Shown here in pieces: positions 50,091 to 61,908 of a DNA stretch of 64,000 nucleotides. The translations under genes and the position numbers were made by a program. How positions within the stretch are numbered: the stretch's first letter is position 1; every line of letters starts with the position of its first letter. The DNA comes from Nageia nagi (Eukaryota > Pinophyta), in NCBI GenBank assembly GCA_050084985.1, contig JBITNC010000001.1, positions 78,554,001 through 78,618,000 of the forward strand. Reading direction: 5' to 3'. The notes beneath the pieces are model-generated. The model did not search any database, was not told the origin of the DNA, and saw nothing but the letters and a program-made list of their open reading frames with translations.

Positions 50091-51462
50091 GAAAAACTCC
50101 ATAAACAAACCATTCACATTGAGATTTTCCAAATTAATCAATCCTCATTAGAAACAAATGGAGTAGAATATGCGATTATGGATATTACAATGGAAGATAA
50201 GAATTTATGGCATATCCAATTAGTGAAATTCTTGAGAGATGGATTCATGCATATTAATATAACAAAAGCATCTAATAAAGCATTTAAATTAAAAGCTTCA
50301 CATTTTTGTATGTTAGGGGATGTCCTATATTGTAAAGGTTTTGATGGAATATTGCTTAGATGCTTAGAATGGGTGTATTTGCAAATTGCAATCTCATGTA
50401 CACATGATGGAATATGTGGAGGACATTTTAGTGGTCTCACAATAATGAAATGACTAATGCATATGAGATATTATTGGCCCACCATGGAGCATGATTTCAT
50501 GGAATATGTCAAAAAATATGTTAAATTCCAACATTCTCATTTATTTAATCAATCATCACAAGCATTACAACCCATGCAATTGTTATGGCCATTTTTAATA
50601 TGGACATTAGATCTGATAGGCCAAATATCCCCTATTTATTTATGAGGTCATAAATTTATAATAATATCCATGAAATACTTTACAAAATATGTTGAAACTA
50701 TTCCTATGATCTCAAAAAAAGGAGCAAAGATAGCAAAATTCATAGAACATCATATCATTTATCATTTTGGGATTCCTTCTCAAATTATTACTAACAATGA
50801 AAAGGATTTCAAAAACACAGTATTAGCTTTATATAAAGGATATCACATTTGAATTATTTTTTCAATACCATACTACCCTAAGGAAGTGGACAAGATGAGG
50901 CTATGAATAAAACCATTTGTAGTATCTGACTTAAAATAGTTGATAATTCTCATAGAGATTAGCATGCAAGAATTTTGCATGCTTTATGGACTTATCACAC
51001 TAGCACTCAAACTCCTACTAAGGAAACCCAATTTTATTTACTATATAGGGTAGAAGCATAATTACCTATAGAAATATAAATCTCATCTCTATGAATTGCT
51101 CTACAATATTAAATCATAGATGAAGCAACTCATCAAACGAGGTTAGATTAATTATTTCTTCTATATGAAAGAAGAGTTAATCCATTAGAACACATGTGTA
51201 GCTATCAAATATGCATTAAATGAGCTTTTGATAAAAAAAGTCAAAATTCATGAATTTAATATAGTATACCTAGTATTAAAGAAAAACAAACAAACTTTGC
51301 AAATGGAGAGGCAACTTCGAGGCAAATTTTCTCCTAACTAGTTAGGACCTTATAGGGTTAAGAGAAAGTTTAGATTAGGAGTGTATCACTTGGACAACTT
51401 AGAAGGTAATGAAGAATGTGAACCAGTAAATATCATGCATGTTTATCCCTTTTATAGTTAGA
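50091..51462 (+). pseudogene. Integrase region of element B
   Basis: Zinc-binding part in 50140-50540 (YYWPTMEHDFMEYVKKY at 50466 onward). Core: LWPFLIWTLDLIG with the first Asp codon at 50610-50612. The T-D-N-G block reads T-N-N-E (50790-50801), so the second catalytic Asp is Asn and the Gly is Glu. C-terminal GPYRVKRKFRLGVYHLDNL and PVNIMHVYPFY close the polyprotein near 51460. No chromodomain is evident. Confidence 0.85.
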
Positions 51463-51881
51463 ATTATTTTTATTTATTTATGTATATATTATAAGTATTT
51501 AGATAAAAAGGAATAAAAGTATTATAATTAATTGATAAAGATGAATGAATTTAACAAATGATGATTAAAATAATCAAAAGTGTTCATGTTCCATTATAAA
51601 GAAAAGGAATCAAGGAAGGAACATGGTTTGAGAAGTCTAAATATTTAGGAGATAGAGCTATATCTAGTCTCACTAAGTTCACTTTCCCATGAGCATAAAG
51701 TGTTCTTCAATTAACCATTAACATATAGAGGCATATAGCCTTGCACCATTATCCAAGTACATTTTATGGTTTAAAAATCTATATTAAAGGAGAAAATATT
51801 AAAATTTACTTATATAGGGACATGTATTTCCAAGTTTTTTATAATTACAATGAGAAAGTATAGAAACTAAATTTACTAAGC

Positions 51882-54150
51882 TTGTATTGGCTTACTACGG
51901 CACCTAAACTTATTCTTAATTATACTTTTAATGATTGGGTTCTAGATGTTGCATCCCAAAATCTACAAAGCTTACATATAATCATGATTTGGATGAAACA
52001 AATCATGGGATATTTGTGTCATCAAAAATTAACATACAATTTTATTCCTTCATTTGTACCTAAACTTAGAAAATCAAAAAGAGTTAAAAGAAATATCAAT
52101 AATGATTTTCTCACATAAGGTCAAGATTCATATCCCCTTCATCTTTTGATTGTCATGAAAATATAGTGACAATAAAAAGGTTATAAATTTATAAATAAGA
52201 ACATGTCTAATTTGATTGTATCAATCAAAATTTCATGGATAGATATAAAAAAGATTTTTATATGCAATTACTTTAAAAAACTCCTTCTACACTTATGACA
52301 TATTTTATTTACTTACCTAAAGAAGTGCAATCAGAAATAAGCAAAAAGTTCTTGAAAACTCATGCATCAAATGCATGAAAAGTAAAACTAAGTTGTTTAA
52401 AGGTTGCAATTGAAATAAAAGAACAATAAATATGGTTGGAATAAGAATCTAAAATGAGTTTAATACAGTGGTTTCATTTACATTGGCCTTATAGTAAGCC
52501 CAAAATTGTGATAGATTACATTCAAGATGTTCATAACAAATTTATTGGTTACCCACTTATTTTTACTTCAATTATTTTTGATCAAGTATTGACATACTTT
52601 GCATCATATTTTCCAAAGGATGAGGTTGTATATGATTACATTTCATTATTTAGTAATAGTTGTTATGCAAATAATCCCTTAAATGTGAAAACACAATTTG
52701 AATGAATCACTCAATGTCTAAATGAAGAAAAATAAATCAAATATATTGGAAAATATATTGTTCTAATATCATTGATAATAATATTTTTGGTGTTTCTATA
52801 GGAAGCCTTGTTTTGTACTTTCCACCTTGGACTTCTCCATTACCACTGATTCTACTACCTCTCATTTCTCTACATCCTACATATATACCTTTCTTTTTTA
52901 CACTTATTCAAGTACATACTAAAGCTTCAACTTCATCCATAGAATTTAAGAGAGTCATTAGGAAGTTTAAACCTCAACCACAAATCCTACCCCTCATTTC
53001 ATATCCCATTCATTCCCAACCATCTATTCTAGGACAAGATCCTATTTGTGTTTGATTGCAACCTCCTTAACTATTATATTATGGATCATGGGTGTTGGGT
53101 TATTTGTAGTAAAGCTATTTATCATCATCACTCAAGGGTTGTAAATCATCTTCCATTGTAAAAAAAATACAAAAGAGAAAATAAAAACATTATAAGCATT
53201 AAAATAATATACAAATGATAAAGAAATTTAAAAATTTAAAAATAAAATAAAAATTTATGTCATGTACATATGTGTTTGTTGTATATATTTCTTGATATTT
53301 GCATACCTATCAGTTATTTGCATGCAAATAAAATTTTTATCTATATTGTGCCTCTTGAAAATCTTATGCAATTTCTAAAATTTGCATATAATATTGCAAG
53401 TGGTTGATTGTACTCCAAAACACAAGCATCATGATTCATCCTCATTATATTTTTGAACCTACCAATTAAGAGGTATTTTATCCATATCATATTCCACCTA
53501 CTCCTTGGGAATTATCTTCCCTTCACATATCATGATCACCATGTGCATTCTTGAGTGACCATGTAGAGAGTCAATTCCAATAATTAGATGTAGATACAAA
53601 TTGCTTTTATGAGTTACTTGATGGTGTTCAACATAATATTTTATCTATAATGGCTTTGTTGAGTTTCTTAGATAGATTTGATCATGCTTTTAATATTTTA
53701 AAATATTCTTTCTAGGTGGATATTTATCTTGATCATAAACCATGTTGGGGAACTTGGATGATTCATAACATACCTTAGGAAGAGTTTTTCCAAAATTTTA
53801 TTTGTCTACTTTCTAAAATAGATTTCATATGGAGTACTAAGATTAATTCCCATGTCAACCCATTTCTCTATAGACTCATTAATTTTTTTGGACCACCATC
53901 ATTACATCCTTAGGAGTCCTTTGATGAGCTCATAATGGCCCATATAATATCTATATATATTTTTTATTGGACTTCATATTTTCTATTTTTGTCACTCTTC
54001 ATGCCACACAATGAATTTTTACCATACCATTCATACTCATTATCATTTTCACCCCATTTCTCATAATGATTTACAACAAACCCTCACTCAACTTGGAATC
54101 CATTATGTTTAGGTAGAAGAGATCGATTAAAAAAAATCAAAAAATTATAA
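51882..54150 (+). pseudogene. Unidentified extra sense gene after pol in element B
   Basis: Protein-like plus-strand sequence that I do not recognise. Pieces: 51882-52118; 52454-52705 (IQWFHLHWPYSKPK, FDQVLTYFASYFPKDE); 52800-53160, proline-rich (FPPWTSPLPL); then 53410-54150. This last stretch is one frame with eight stops, containing CFYELLDGVQHNILSIMALL, CWGTWMIHNI, LINFFGPPSLHP and ESFDELIMAHIISIYIFYW. GT/AG-bounded AT-rich gaps (about 52710-52800 and 53160-53405) suggest introns. Stops in the last exon: TAA 53467, TGA 53533, TAA 53581, TAG 53713, 53776 and 53911, TAA 54064, TGA 54067. It sits between integrase and the antisense PMD gene. Function unknown; a structural or envelope-like role cannot be inferred from what is visible. 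Confidence 0.5.
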
Positions 54151-54172
54151 AAAAATACAAAAATATATATTT

Positions 54173-54175
54173 ATC

Positions 54176-54206
<31 letters not shown>

Positions 54207-54228
54207 CACACAGACACACACACACACC
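54173..54228. repeat. Compound (AT)n(AC)n microsatellite
   Basis: TA dinucleotides followed by interrupted AC dinucleotides. Confidence 0.9.
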
Positions 54229-54599
54229 AATAGACTCAAAAATTTATTTGTAAAGTGTCTTGGCTATTGGGTACGCTTCTCTATGTTTTGCATCAAACTA
54301 TTATGTTCACTTTGTCCATTTATCCATCATTGAGAAGCTATTAAACACATGAATTCATCAAAACTAATAACATAAACACAAGCATCCAAAACATCATCAT
54401 ATGTATATATCAAAAAATAGTCATATATTCTTCATCACTTAGCCATCAATAAACATCCATCTAATAAAACCATTAATCATCATGATCCAAAAAATGAATA
54501 TGATATAACATCCATCAATGAATATAATTCTAATCATAAGTATCATAAGCTAAATAACAACATATCATAACAAATAATCATAATATTCAATCTATATGG
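54229..54599. other. Spacer between extra gene and PMD copy 3
   Basis: AT-rich, rich in CATCAT-like short words. No gene seen. Confidence 0.4.
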
Positions 54600-56990
54600 G
54601 CATCCTCATACTATCTACCCTCATTGCCACCCCAAATGTTGGTCTCACCTACCTCTTAACCCCTAATGAGTTGGTACTATGGAACTACATACACTCCTCT
54701 CTCATCATGTTTCTCATGGTCTAACTAATCCTATATAATGATGAGAAAAAGTAGCAACCACACTAATGCTATGAGAAGCTACACCCCTAGCTTGACCTCT
54801 CTCCACACTAGAAGAACCATATGCTCCACTAGTTGTAGATGTAGGAAGTGTATAGACATATAAGGGAATATAACCTATAGAAGGAATAGGATAGTCAACA
54901 CCAAGTGCATATGTAGGAACACCCACCAAACCAAGTATTTGTAACCCCATAGTAGTAATCTTTCTTCTTGCAAATATCCCTAATAAATGAGAAGGCCTAC
55001 ATGTCTACACTTGTAGATGTACATGTTATCCTAGCCTAATGTATAAATTATAAACCATAGTATGAGATGTATCCCTCTCCTATATGTAATGGTCACACTT
55101 AGCCTTGTATCTGAGCCTATCCTTATAAGAATGTTAATACCACTCTAACTAAGCATGCACAAACTCATTGTCTCCATATGACTAATCGAGCAATGATTAA
55201 TATTGGGCTAATAAAAAAATTAGCTCTAAAATATTGTCCAATAGTGCATCTAGGCTAAGAACATATATGGCAAGAACCTCCTCCTCTATATATCCCTCTC
55301 ATGTATCTTATTCTTGAATATCCTTAGCATGAAGGACATCCTTCTCACCCTATACATCCATGTTAGGAATGCCTCCCTCAAGACCCATCTTAGTATCCTA
55401 ACCCTCATTCACATTAGGTCCAATCCTAGGATCCTCCATGAATTGAGGTACTCACTAGACTTGATCATCCTCATCTCCCTCCTCCTACTTAACCTACAAC
55501 TAAGAAGAAAATGTCTCAATAACACCCACATCATTATTTATAATTACTCCTCTTCTATAGCCTCCTCCTATGTAGGATCAACCTCTATGTAAATTGAAGT
55601 TTAAAGGTCATCAAATGGAAGAGTCCCCTCTTACTATTACCTCATAGGATCTAGAGGTACATATTGCATAAGGGTGAAATGGCATTTAACATGATCAAAC
55701 TAAAAGTACTCTAGAAACTTAGTCTACTAGTCACTAAGAACCTTGGCATATCTAATACCTATAAGCTTAAATGCAAGCTCATCCCACATCAGATATAAAT
55801 GATAAGTCTTGAACCTAACATGATATGGAACTAATTGAGTAAGCATAGTGTGGTAGTAACAAACATCCCTATGGATGCCATCTATTAGAAAAATGTAAAA
55901 ATCCCCCCTCCACCTCATGATGCTTGCAGGATACTTTGTATGACTCAAAAAACTAGGAATAAGAAGTCCAAGAGGATAAGCCATTGCAATGTGTTCATAT
56001 GACCATGCTTAAAAAGTAATGGTCACTAATAATGAGGCTCTATGATCCTAAGAATAAAATAATAAATCTTTATGACATTGACCAATAAGGTTGACACCCA
56101 AGCATACATTATGCCATGTTGAATCTTGTCTACAACATCAAGTAATAGTGACAATGAAAATATTTCATTGCTTGTATCAGGTAAGGCATAACATTGAATC
56201 ATGCCCATAAAAAAGGAGAACATGATGGTCCGCTACTAATCATCTCACCAATACTATAGTACCTAATGGCCCTTAGGAGAATCTTGAGCATAATTGAAAT
56301 ATCATCTCTATCAACCATATTATGAATACAATGATCATGAATGGATAACTAGTATAAGCAATGAATATCCTCCATAATAATTGTCATCTCCCCTATTGGG
56401 AGACAAAAGGTATAAGTGGTGGAGTCCCACCTCTTAAGCAACATAGCAAAAAGAGGGTACTCCTAGTGGATATGACCCATGTAGGGTACATCCTTGAAAC
56501 CCACACTCTAAAAAAAGTGTGGTCTATAATGCTCAAAAAAGGATTTCCCTCCTATAGAATGGTGGGATAATGCCATTTAGGCTCAAAGACATCCTGAACC
56601 TAGGAAGCAAAGTAAATAAGCTAAGTAATATATATATATATAGTCTAAATGCTAGTAGATTGGTAACCAAGTTGTAGAATCATTAGCATCCACTAGTTGA
56701 ATGCCAACAATCCTAAAGCCCTTTGGCTCTAAATAATGATCGAGGCTAAAAAATTATAAAATTATTAAAAATACTTAAATTTAAATAAAATTCAAAATAT
56801 GAATGGTTAAAAAGTGTCTAAATACAAAAATAATTACTCCTATAGTTTTTATTTTTTAAGTTAGCCTTGAAAATCACATATTAAGCTACAAAACCAAAAA
56901 AGAAGGGTTTTAAAACCCTACCTCCTCTCTAATCAACCTCATTTGGATAGCTAACCTCCTCCTAGATGGCATCTTGGCCCGTAGAATGTG
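54600..56990 (-). pseudogene. Plant mobile domain pseudogene, copy 3
   Basis: The minus strand. A first short exon near 56972 starts MPSRRRLAIQMRLIREE, followed by a GT-like AT-rich gap. Then LEPKGFRIVGIQLVDANDS-like sequence (56660-56740) and HYRPHFF, GFKDVPYMGHIH (about 56460-56540). Next is the PMD hallmark LLKRWDSTTYTFCLPIGEMT and MEDIH (about 56370-56440), where copies 1 and 2 have NTFHL...GEIT...EDI. Later pieces 56026-56223 and 55727-55984 are helical PMD-like. An acidic segment lies near 55560-55600. The C-terminal 54714-54950 (GVPTYALGVDYPIPSIGYIP) is an open tail. This copy is a different PMD subfamily from copies 1 and 2. It is antisense to the gag-pol of element B. Confidence 0.65.
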
Positions 56991-58100
56991 ATGGGGTATC
57001 TAGTAGACTAGTCAACCTTGAGAAAAGAGCAAGAAACTAATAAGGGATTTAGAAAAGCATATAAGACAAATAATAAAATGACAAGTCACTTTGTCTTTTT
57101 TATTTTGACCATGAACTAGAACATTGATGATTTTAAGTCAAACACTAAGAATTTCTAAGGGACACCAATGACTAGAACTAGTTTCCAATGATCCATAACA
57201 TAATGAAAATACTAGAAATTAAAATTTTCAAAATAGATGAATAATGAATAAAATAGTTAAGCCCTCTTTCTAGTTTGTAAGTGAGATGAAAACAACCAAC
57301 TAACTATAAAAAAACATATTGATATATATATTATCCTTATAGTTTAAGTTTATATTAGGTCTATAAAAAAAAAATACAAAAAATTCTCAAACTTTTCTAG
57401 CATAGGAATCTAGATGAGAAACATGTACTAGGGTCCCTTGTGAGGTAACATCAAGAAAACCATATTTAATGGCCCAACTAAAAAATAATATATATATATA
57501 TTATATATATACAAAAAACCCTAAAAACTAAAAAATGTGTGAAAGAGAAAAAGAAAATTTTTTTTATTTATTGAATTGAGCAAAGTTAAGTATTTTGAAA
57601 AAACTAAAACTTATAAATAATTCCAAATTTGAAAAATGACCATTATTTTGAAAAATAAGAGGACGGGTTTGGATATGATTAAAAATATTGAATGAAATTT
57701 TATGTAAGATCATCATGTAACCTAACTATTGGGATAAAAAAGTATAACAATCAAAACATTGTATTCACAAGGTAGCTTCTTTACCACATGCTAGCTCTAG
57801 CATACATTTGATGATATAAAGACTCATCACGTATGTTCCACAAATAGCACATAGTTTAGTGATACTAACAAGTTTTTTTTGATGATAAAACCATACTACT
57901 TACAAAACACATCAAACATAAAGATAAAAAAATGAATTTAATCATAATTTAATCAATCAAATTTGGCTTATTCATAGGGAATAAGTTAATCCAAAATATT
58001 GACTAAAGTAAAAAATACAAGTTAAAAAACTTAAACATACCCCCCTTCTAAAAGGTAAGTTTTTGAATTATCCTTCACTTACAAACTAATAGATAATTCA
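56991..58100. other. 3' interior of element B
   Basis: AT-rich, no gene recognised. It contains TA microsatellite pieces near 57488-57510. Confidence 0.4.
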
Positions 58101-58112
58101 AAAAGGGAAAAA
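58101..58112 (+). other. Polypurine tract of element B
   Basis: AAAAGGGAAAAA lies immediately before the 3' LTR start TGTAGACACC at 58113. Confidence 0.75.
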
Positions 58113-58395
58113 TGTAGACACCCAAAAGTAAATTAAGAAGTTTACTATAATCTACCAAATGCTAGCATCTATCACTTGGACATTGACAATTCACACCAAT
58201 TGCTAGATTTATTACTTGGATGTTGGTGACTATGAAGTTCGTAAAAGAAAAATAAAAATGGTAACATCTAAAGCATCTTAGGAAGAAAGCAAAGGATAAT
58301 GAATGACTCATGGTCCCTCCCACACATTCCAACTACAAATCACAACCATGAAAAAGCTAGATAGGCTTTTCTATCTATATTTTTATCTCAAAATT

Positions 58396-59497
58396 TGTAA
58401 TGTCCCCAAATTTGTAAAACATCCACTTTCTCTCCTCTTGGAGTGTGATGTTCATGGCAAAGGAGGAGAAACCAAAAATAAATTAATTTAGGAGTATTTT
58501 ATTAATATTTTGCATTTATTTCTATAACCAAGGCTAAAGAGACCCTTGAGGCACTCACCCTTGGATTTTATTTAATTAATCTAGCTCAATTATTTGTAAT
58601 TAATGCAATATTAGTCTCTCATAATGGGATGTTGCATTTATGAGCCATTGATCTTGTAATTTGGCATCTCTAGGCAACCATTGTGAGACATTAGGATTCT
58701 TGGGTCCTTAGATGATTTAATTTGTCATCCTAAGACACAGAAGAGGGACATTACACTTTGGGTGATTCCAAGGTATGAGAGATCTTGTTATAAGAGGAGA
58801 TGGGATGCATCATTTGGGGCATGCTTGAAGATCATCAAATTTTATCTCTTTTTGGAAGTTAGTAGCTAGTGGAGTTGCAGCTTTTTAGCTAGCTTAGTGG
58901 GAGAGCTCGAGCCAGTGTAGAGGAGTTCTTACCTAAGCTAGGATAGTAGCTCAAGCTAGTGAGGTGGAGTTGCTAGAGTAGCTTGAGTAGTGAGGTGGAG
59001 TTACTGGAATAGTTCAAGCTAGTGTGGTGGAACTATTTCATCCTTGATCTAGATCCATGCCAGTGGGTAGATCTAGATCTAGCCAATGCAACCATATTCT
59101 AGATCTAGATCTAACCTACCAAATTAGTGTGAGGAGGCATGTCCTAGATCCAGACCAGTTGAATCAATGTGAGAAGGCTCATCCAGCATTGGGGAGAAGA
59201 GGTTGAAGAACTTATAGGGCCAGATCATCCAAATCTACCTTGTGAGGGCAAACATCCCCCTTCTTGAGCATTTAGGTATTTTTCCTTGAGTATTGTACTT
59301 GTCCATTCGGGACATCCTAGCTCTTGAAGAATAAAATTCATTTCTATCTCTATTTCTTGTTCAATTTGTAGATCTGATTTGAATTGAGCTAGTTAGAAAA
59401 ATATAAAAATATATATAAATTCCTAAGTAGTGATATTTCAACTTGGAATATTACACTTTAACAAAAATTGCATTTTGTGATTTTTGGGGATATTACA
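58396..59497 (+). repeat. 5' LTR of element D
   Basis: 1102 bp. The ends TGTAATGTCCCC and GGGGATATTACA form an 11 of 12 terminal inverted repeat. An internal tandem repeat of about 35 bp (GCTAGTGAGGTGGAGTT-type) lies at about 58935-59035. A CTAGATCTAGATCTA palindromic phrase occurs around 59070-59115. Confidence 0.95.
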
Positions 59498-59498
59498 A

Positions 59499-59510
59499 TG
59501 GTATCAGAGC
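59499..59510 (+). other. Primer-binding site of element D (tRNA-iMet)
   Basis: TGGTATCAGAGC, one base after the LTR end, is the complement of the 3' end of plant initiator methionine tRNA, the most common plant retrotransposon primer. Confidence 0.93.
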
Positions 59511-59538
59511 TAGTTTTCCTACCAACATGTATTAGCTC

Positions 59539-60640
59539 ATGCCACCCAAGATCCATAATTACTACTTGAGAGGAAGAAGTGATCCTAATTACCAGCTGAG
59601 CTTGGAGGAGAGAGACATAATAGATCTAGAGGGATTTGAAGAGTGGGAGGAATTCAAATAAGGGAACATGGCCGATTCCAACATATCCATCCTGGATGCA
59701 TTAAGAAAGATGATGGAGCAATTATAGATACTCACATCCCAAAGAGGGAACCAGACTCCACCACCTAGTTGGGAGAATAGAAAAATGGCCAAGGGCTAGA
59801 TCTCATTACCAGAAGTCCGTACCTATTCCACCTAAGCCTCTTTTCAAAAAAGAGGAAGATCTAGAGGAGATCTATCAGAGACATCGGGAGAGGCTCGACC
59901 AATTGTTTGATGAGTACATGGCCAAACTAGTAGAGTACAGAAACATCATATCTTTCCAAGAATTTTATGGATAATTGGAGGTAGGACAAGGAGGACACCC
60001 ACCAATCTTTAAGGAGCCATTGTAGAAGATCCAATTAAATAAATTTGATGGAGGTGTGGGGATCTTGGTAAGAGGATAGATTCACCAACTCTAAACACAC
60101 CTGTCTTTCAATTCTATGGTAGAAGATGAGGGCATACATTTTTCCACACTCTCCCTGAAGGGACGAGCCTATGAGTGGTGGCACCATGGATTGAAAATGT
60201 TGGGGCATGACTAGATCTCAACTTTTGATGAATTTTGCCAAAGGTTGATGGAACATTTTGAAAAGAAGACTAAATAAAGTTACTTCCATGAGCTCACAAG
60301 ATCTAATAGAAAGGTAAGTTGAAGATAGTAGATGAGTTATGTATGTTTTTGTTAGGTTTTAGATCTATCAGAGCTAGAAGGATGGCTATGTTCATGGGGG
60401 TTGAATGAAAAATCAGGCATCTATCAAGCATTTGAGCCAAAAGATCTTGATGAGGCAATCAGAAGGGCCATAGCACTTGAATCATAGTCTAATCTAAGGA
60501 AAGAGCAATCAAGGAAGGATGCAGCCACCCCAATAATAAATTGTACCAACAAGTAAAATGAATGGGAGCCAAGGAAGGCTCACATCTCCACCAAGGAGAA
60601 ATGCATGGCCATTGGAGAAGACATAGAGGGATCAAGAGAT
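59539..60640 (+). pseudogene. gag pseudogene of element D
   Basis: ATG at 59539-59541 opens with MPPKIHNYYLRGRSDPNY and then SLEERDIIDLEGFEEWEEF before a TAA. The capsid-like part continues in several frames: ISTFDEFCQ and LMEHFEKKTK near 60210-60275, then LNEKSGIYQAFEPKDLDEAI near 60400-60460. Frameshifts and stops are frequent. Gag would package element RNA. Confidence 0.7.
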
Positions 60641-60653
60641 CTCACATTCTAAA

Positions 60654-61226
60654 ATGAGAAGAAATAAAATATGCTTTATCTATAGAGGATCATGGAAGCT
60701 AGGCCATCACTGCAATGGGAAGGTGCAGCTCAGTTATGTAGAGGTAGTGGAGATGGAGGAACCTAAATTAGATCTGTGGAGCATTTCAAAATTTGTGGAA
60801 GAGTTTTCCACTCACAGCACCTTGGCCACCATTAGTGGAGCACCCCATTGTCCCACATTGCACATTCAAGGAAGAGCTCTAGGAGAAGAAGTGACTATTC
60901 TTATCGATGGAGGGGCATCTCACAACTTCATTGATGCTTTGTTTACTACTGAGAAAGGAGTAAGGATGGATGTTTTTGAAGGATTCAATGTGGCCAATGC
61001 TAATGGCCAGATCTCATTTTGCAATAAGGGGATTAGACAAATTCTAGTTGAGACCAACAATTACTCCATGAGAAGTGATTTCTATGAATATCCCATGGGA
61101 GGGACCTTGCACATGGTCTTTAGAATTCAATGGCTAAAAAATTTGGGGGAGATTAGGACAAATTATGACACCTTGGAAATGAAGTTCCTAGCAAATGGAA
61201 AGGAGGTCATCATGAGAGGATTGTAG
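60654..61226 (+). pseudogene. Zinc knuckle and aspartic protease region of element D
   Basis: An open frame of 190 residues. Residues 7-20 read CFIYRGSWKLGHHC, a zinc knuckle in which the second Cys is Tyr (residue 10), so metal binding is probably lost. Residues about 81-95 read VTILIDGGASHNFID, the retropepsin active site in the D-G-G form with Asp at 85 (codon 60906-60908). IQWLKNLGEI and NYDTLEMKF follow, the usual protease-to-RT linker. The RT that should come next is missing. The Met at 60654 is probably internal to the original gag-pol frame. Confidence 0.85.
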
Positions 61227-61895
61227 GGTAGTAATAGGGCCACTTCAAAGCCCATGATTGAAAGTAATAGAAGATCCAAAGCAGCAACATTGAATCATTT
61301 CTCACGTCCCAAATAGAACTACCATGCAAGACATCACCTTGTCCCAAGGTAACATGCCCACATTTGTTCAACCACTAACGAATTGGTCAAGAGTGTTCTT
61401 TTTTTGGATAATAAGTTGGAGGTTGATTGAAGATTGGAAATAAGTGATAATACTTGCTGGTCAAATTTACTTCTCTTTGGCATATATGTCCCTATTACAA
61501 GTATATTGCTACAAAAGTTTTTTGGGATAAATTGTCCATCATCTTGCTTAAAATGAGAAATAGAGGGATTGGAGATTTGGTATTACTTCATCATACTTTT
61601 CCTTATGAACCACTCAACCACTTAGACCATTGGGATGTTGGGATGAATGTATTCATGCTTGCTAAAATTGTAGATTCTCCCTCCCATCATGTGATGTAGT
61701 CCTAGATAGAAGATAACCCACTAACACTCCTTGATTTCATTCAGGACTTGGATGTTGGGTTGTGGAGCTATGAAGGCAAACTGCAATAGAAAAAATTAGA
61801 ACTCTTTCTCCTTGTTCTTTCATTTGCATTATAGCTTTTCAGGATGGGAAAGAGAAGGGCCAATTTATCTTGAGTTTCTTGGGGATAAACAATTC
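61227..61895 (+). pseudogene. 3' coding remnant of element D, family unknown
   Basis: Plus-strand stretch with an open part at 61454-61699 (LHHTFPYEPLNHLDHWDVGM, IVDSPSHHVM) and then NPLTLLDFIQDLDVGLWSYE near 61713-61775. It reads like protein but matches no pol domain I know. It may be the retained C-terminus of the element's polyprotein after an internal deletion. Confidence 0.4.
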
Positions 61896-61908
61896 AGGAG
61901 GGGAAACT
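61896..61908 (+). other. Polypurine tract of element D
   Basis: AGGAGGGGAAACT directly before the 3' LTR start at 61909. Confidence 0.85.

Noticed and set aside
55314-55592. 92-residue plus-strand frame
   Set aside because: Antisense of the PMD copy 3 acidic and coiled-coil region.
56991-58100. Organellar DNA insertion
   Set aside because: Looked for plastid or mitochondrial gene motifs here and in other gene-free stretches; none recognised.
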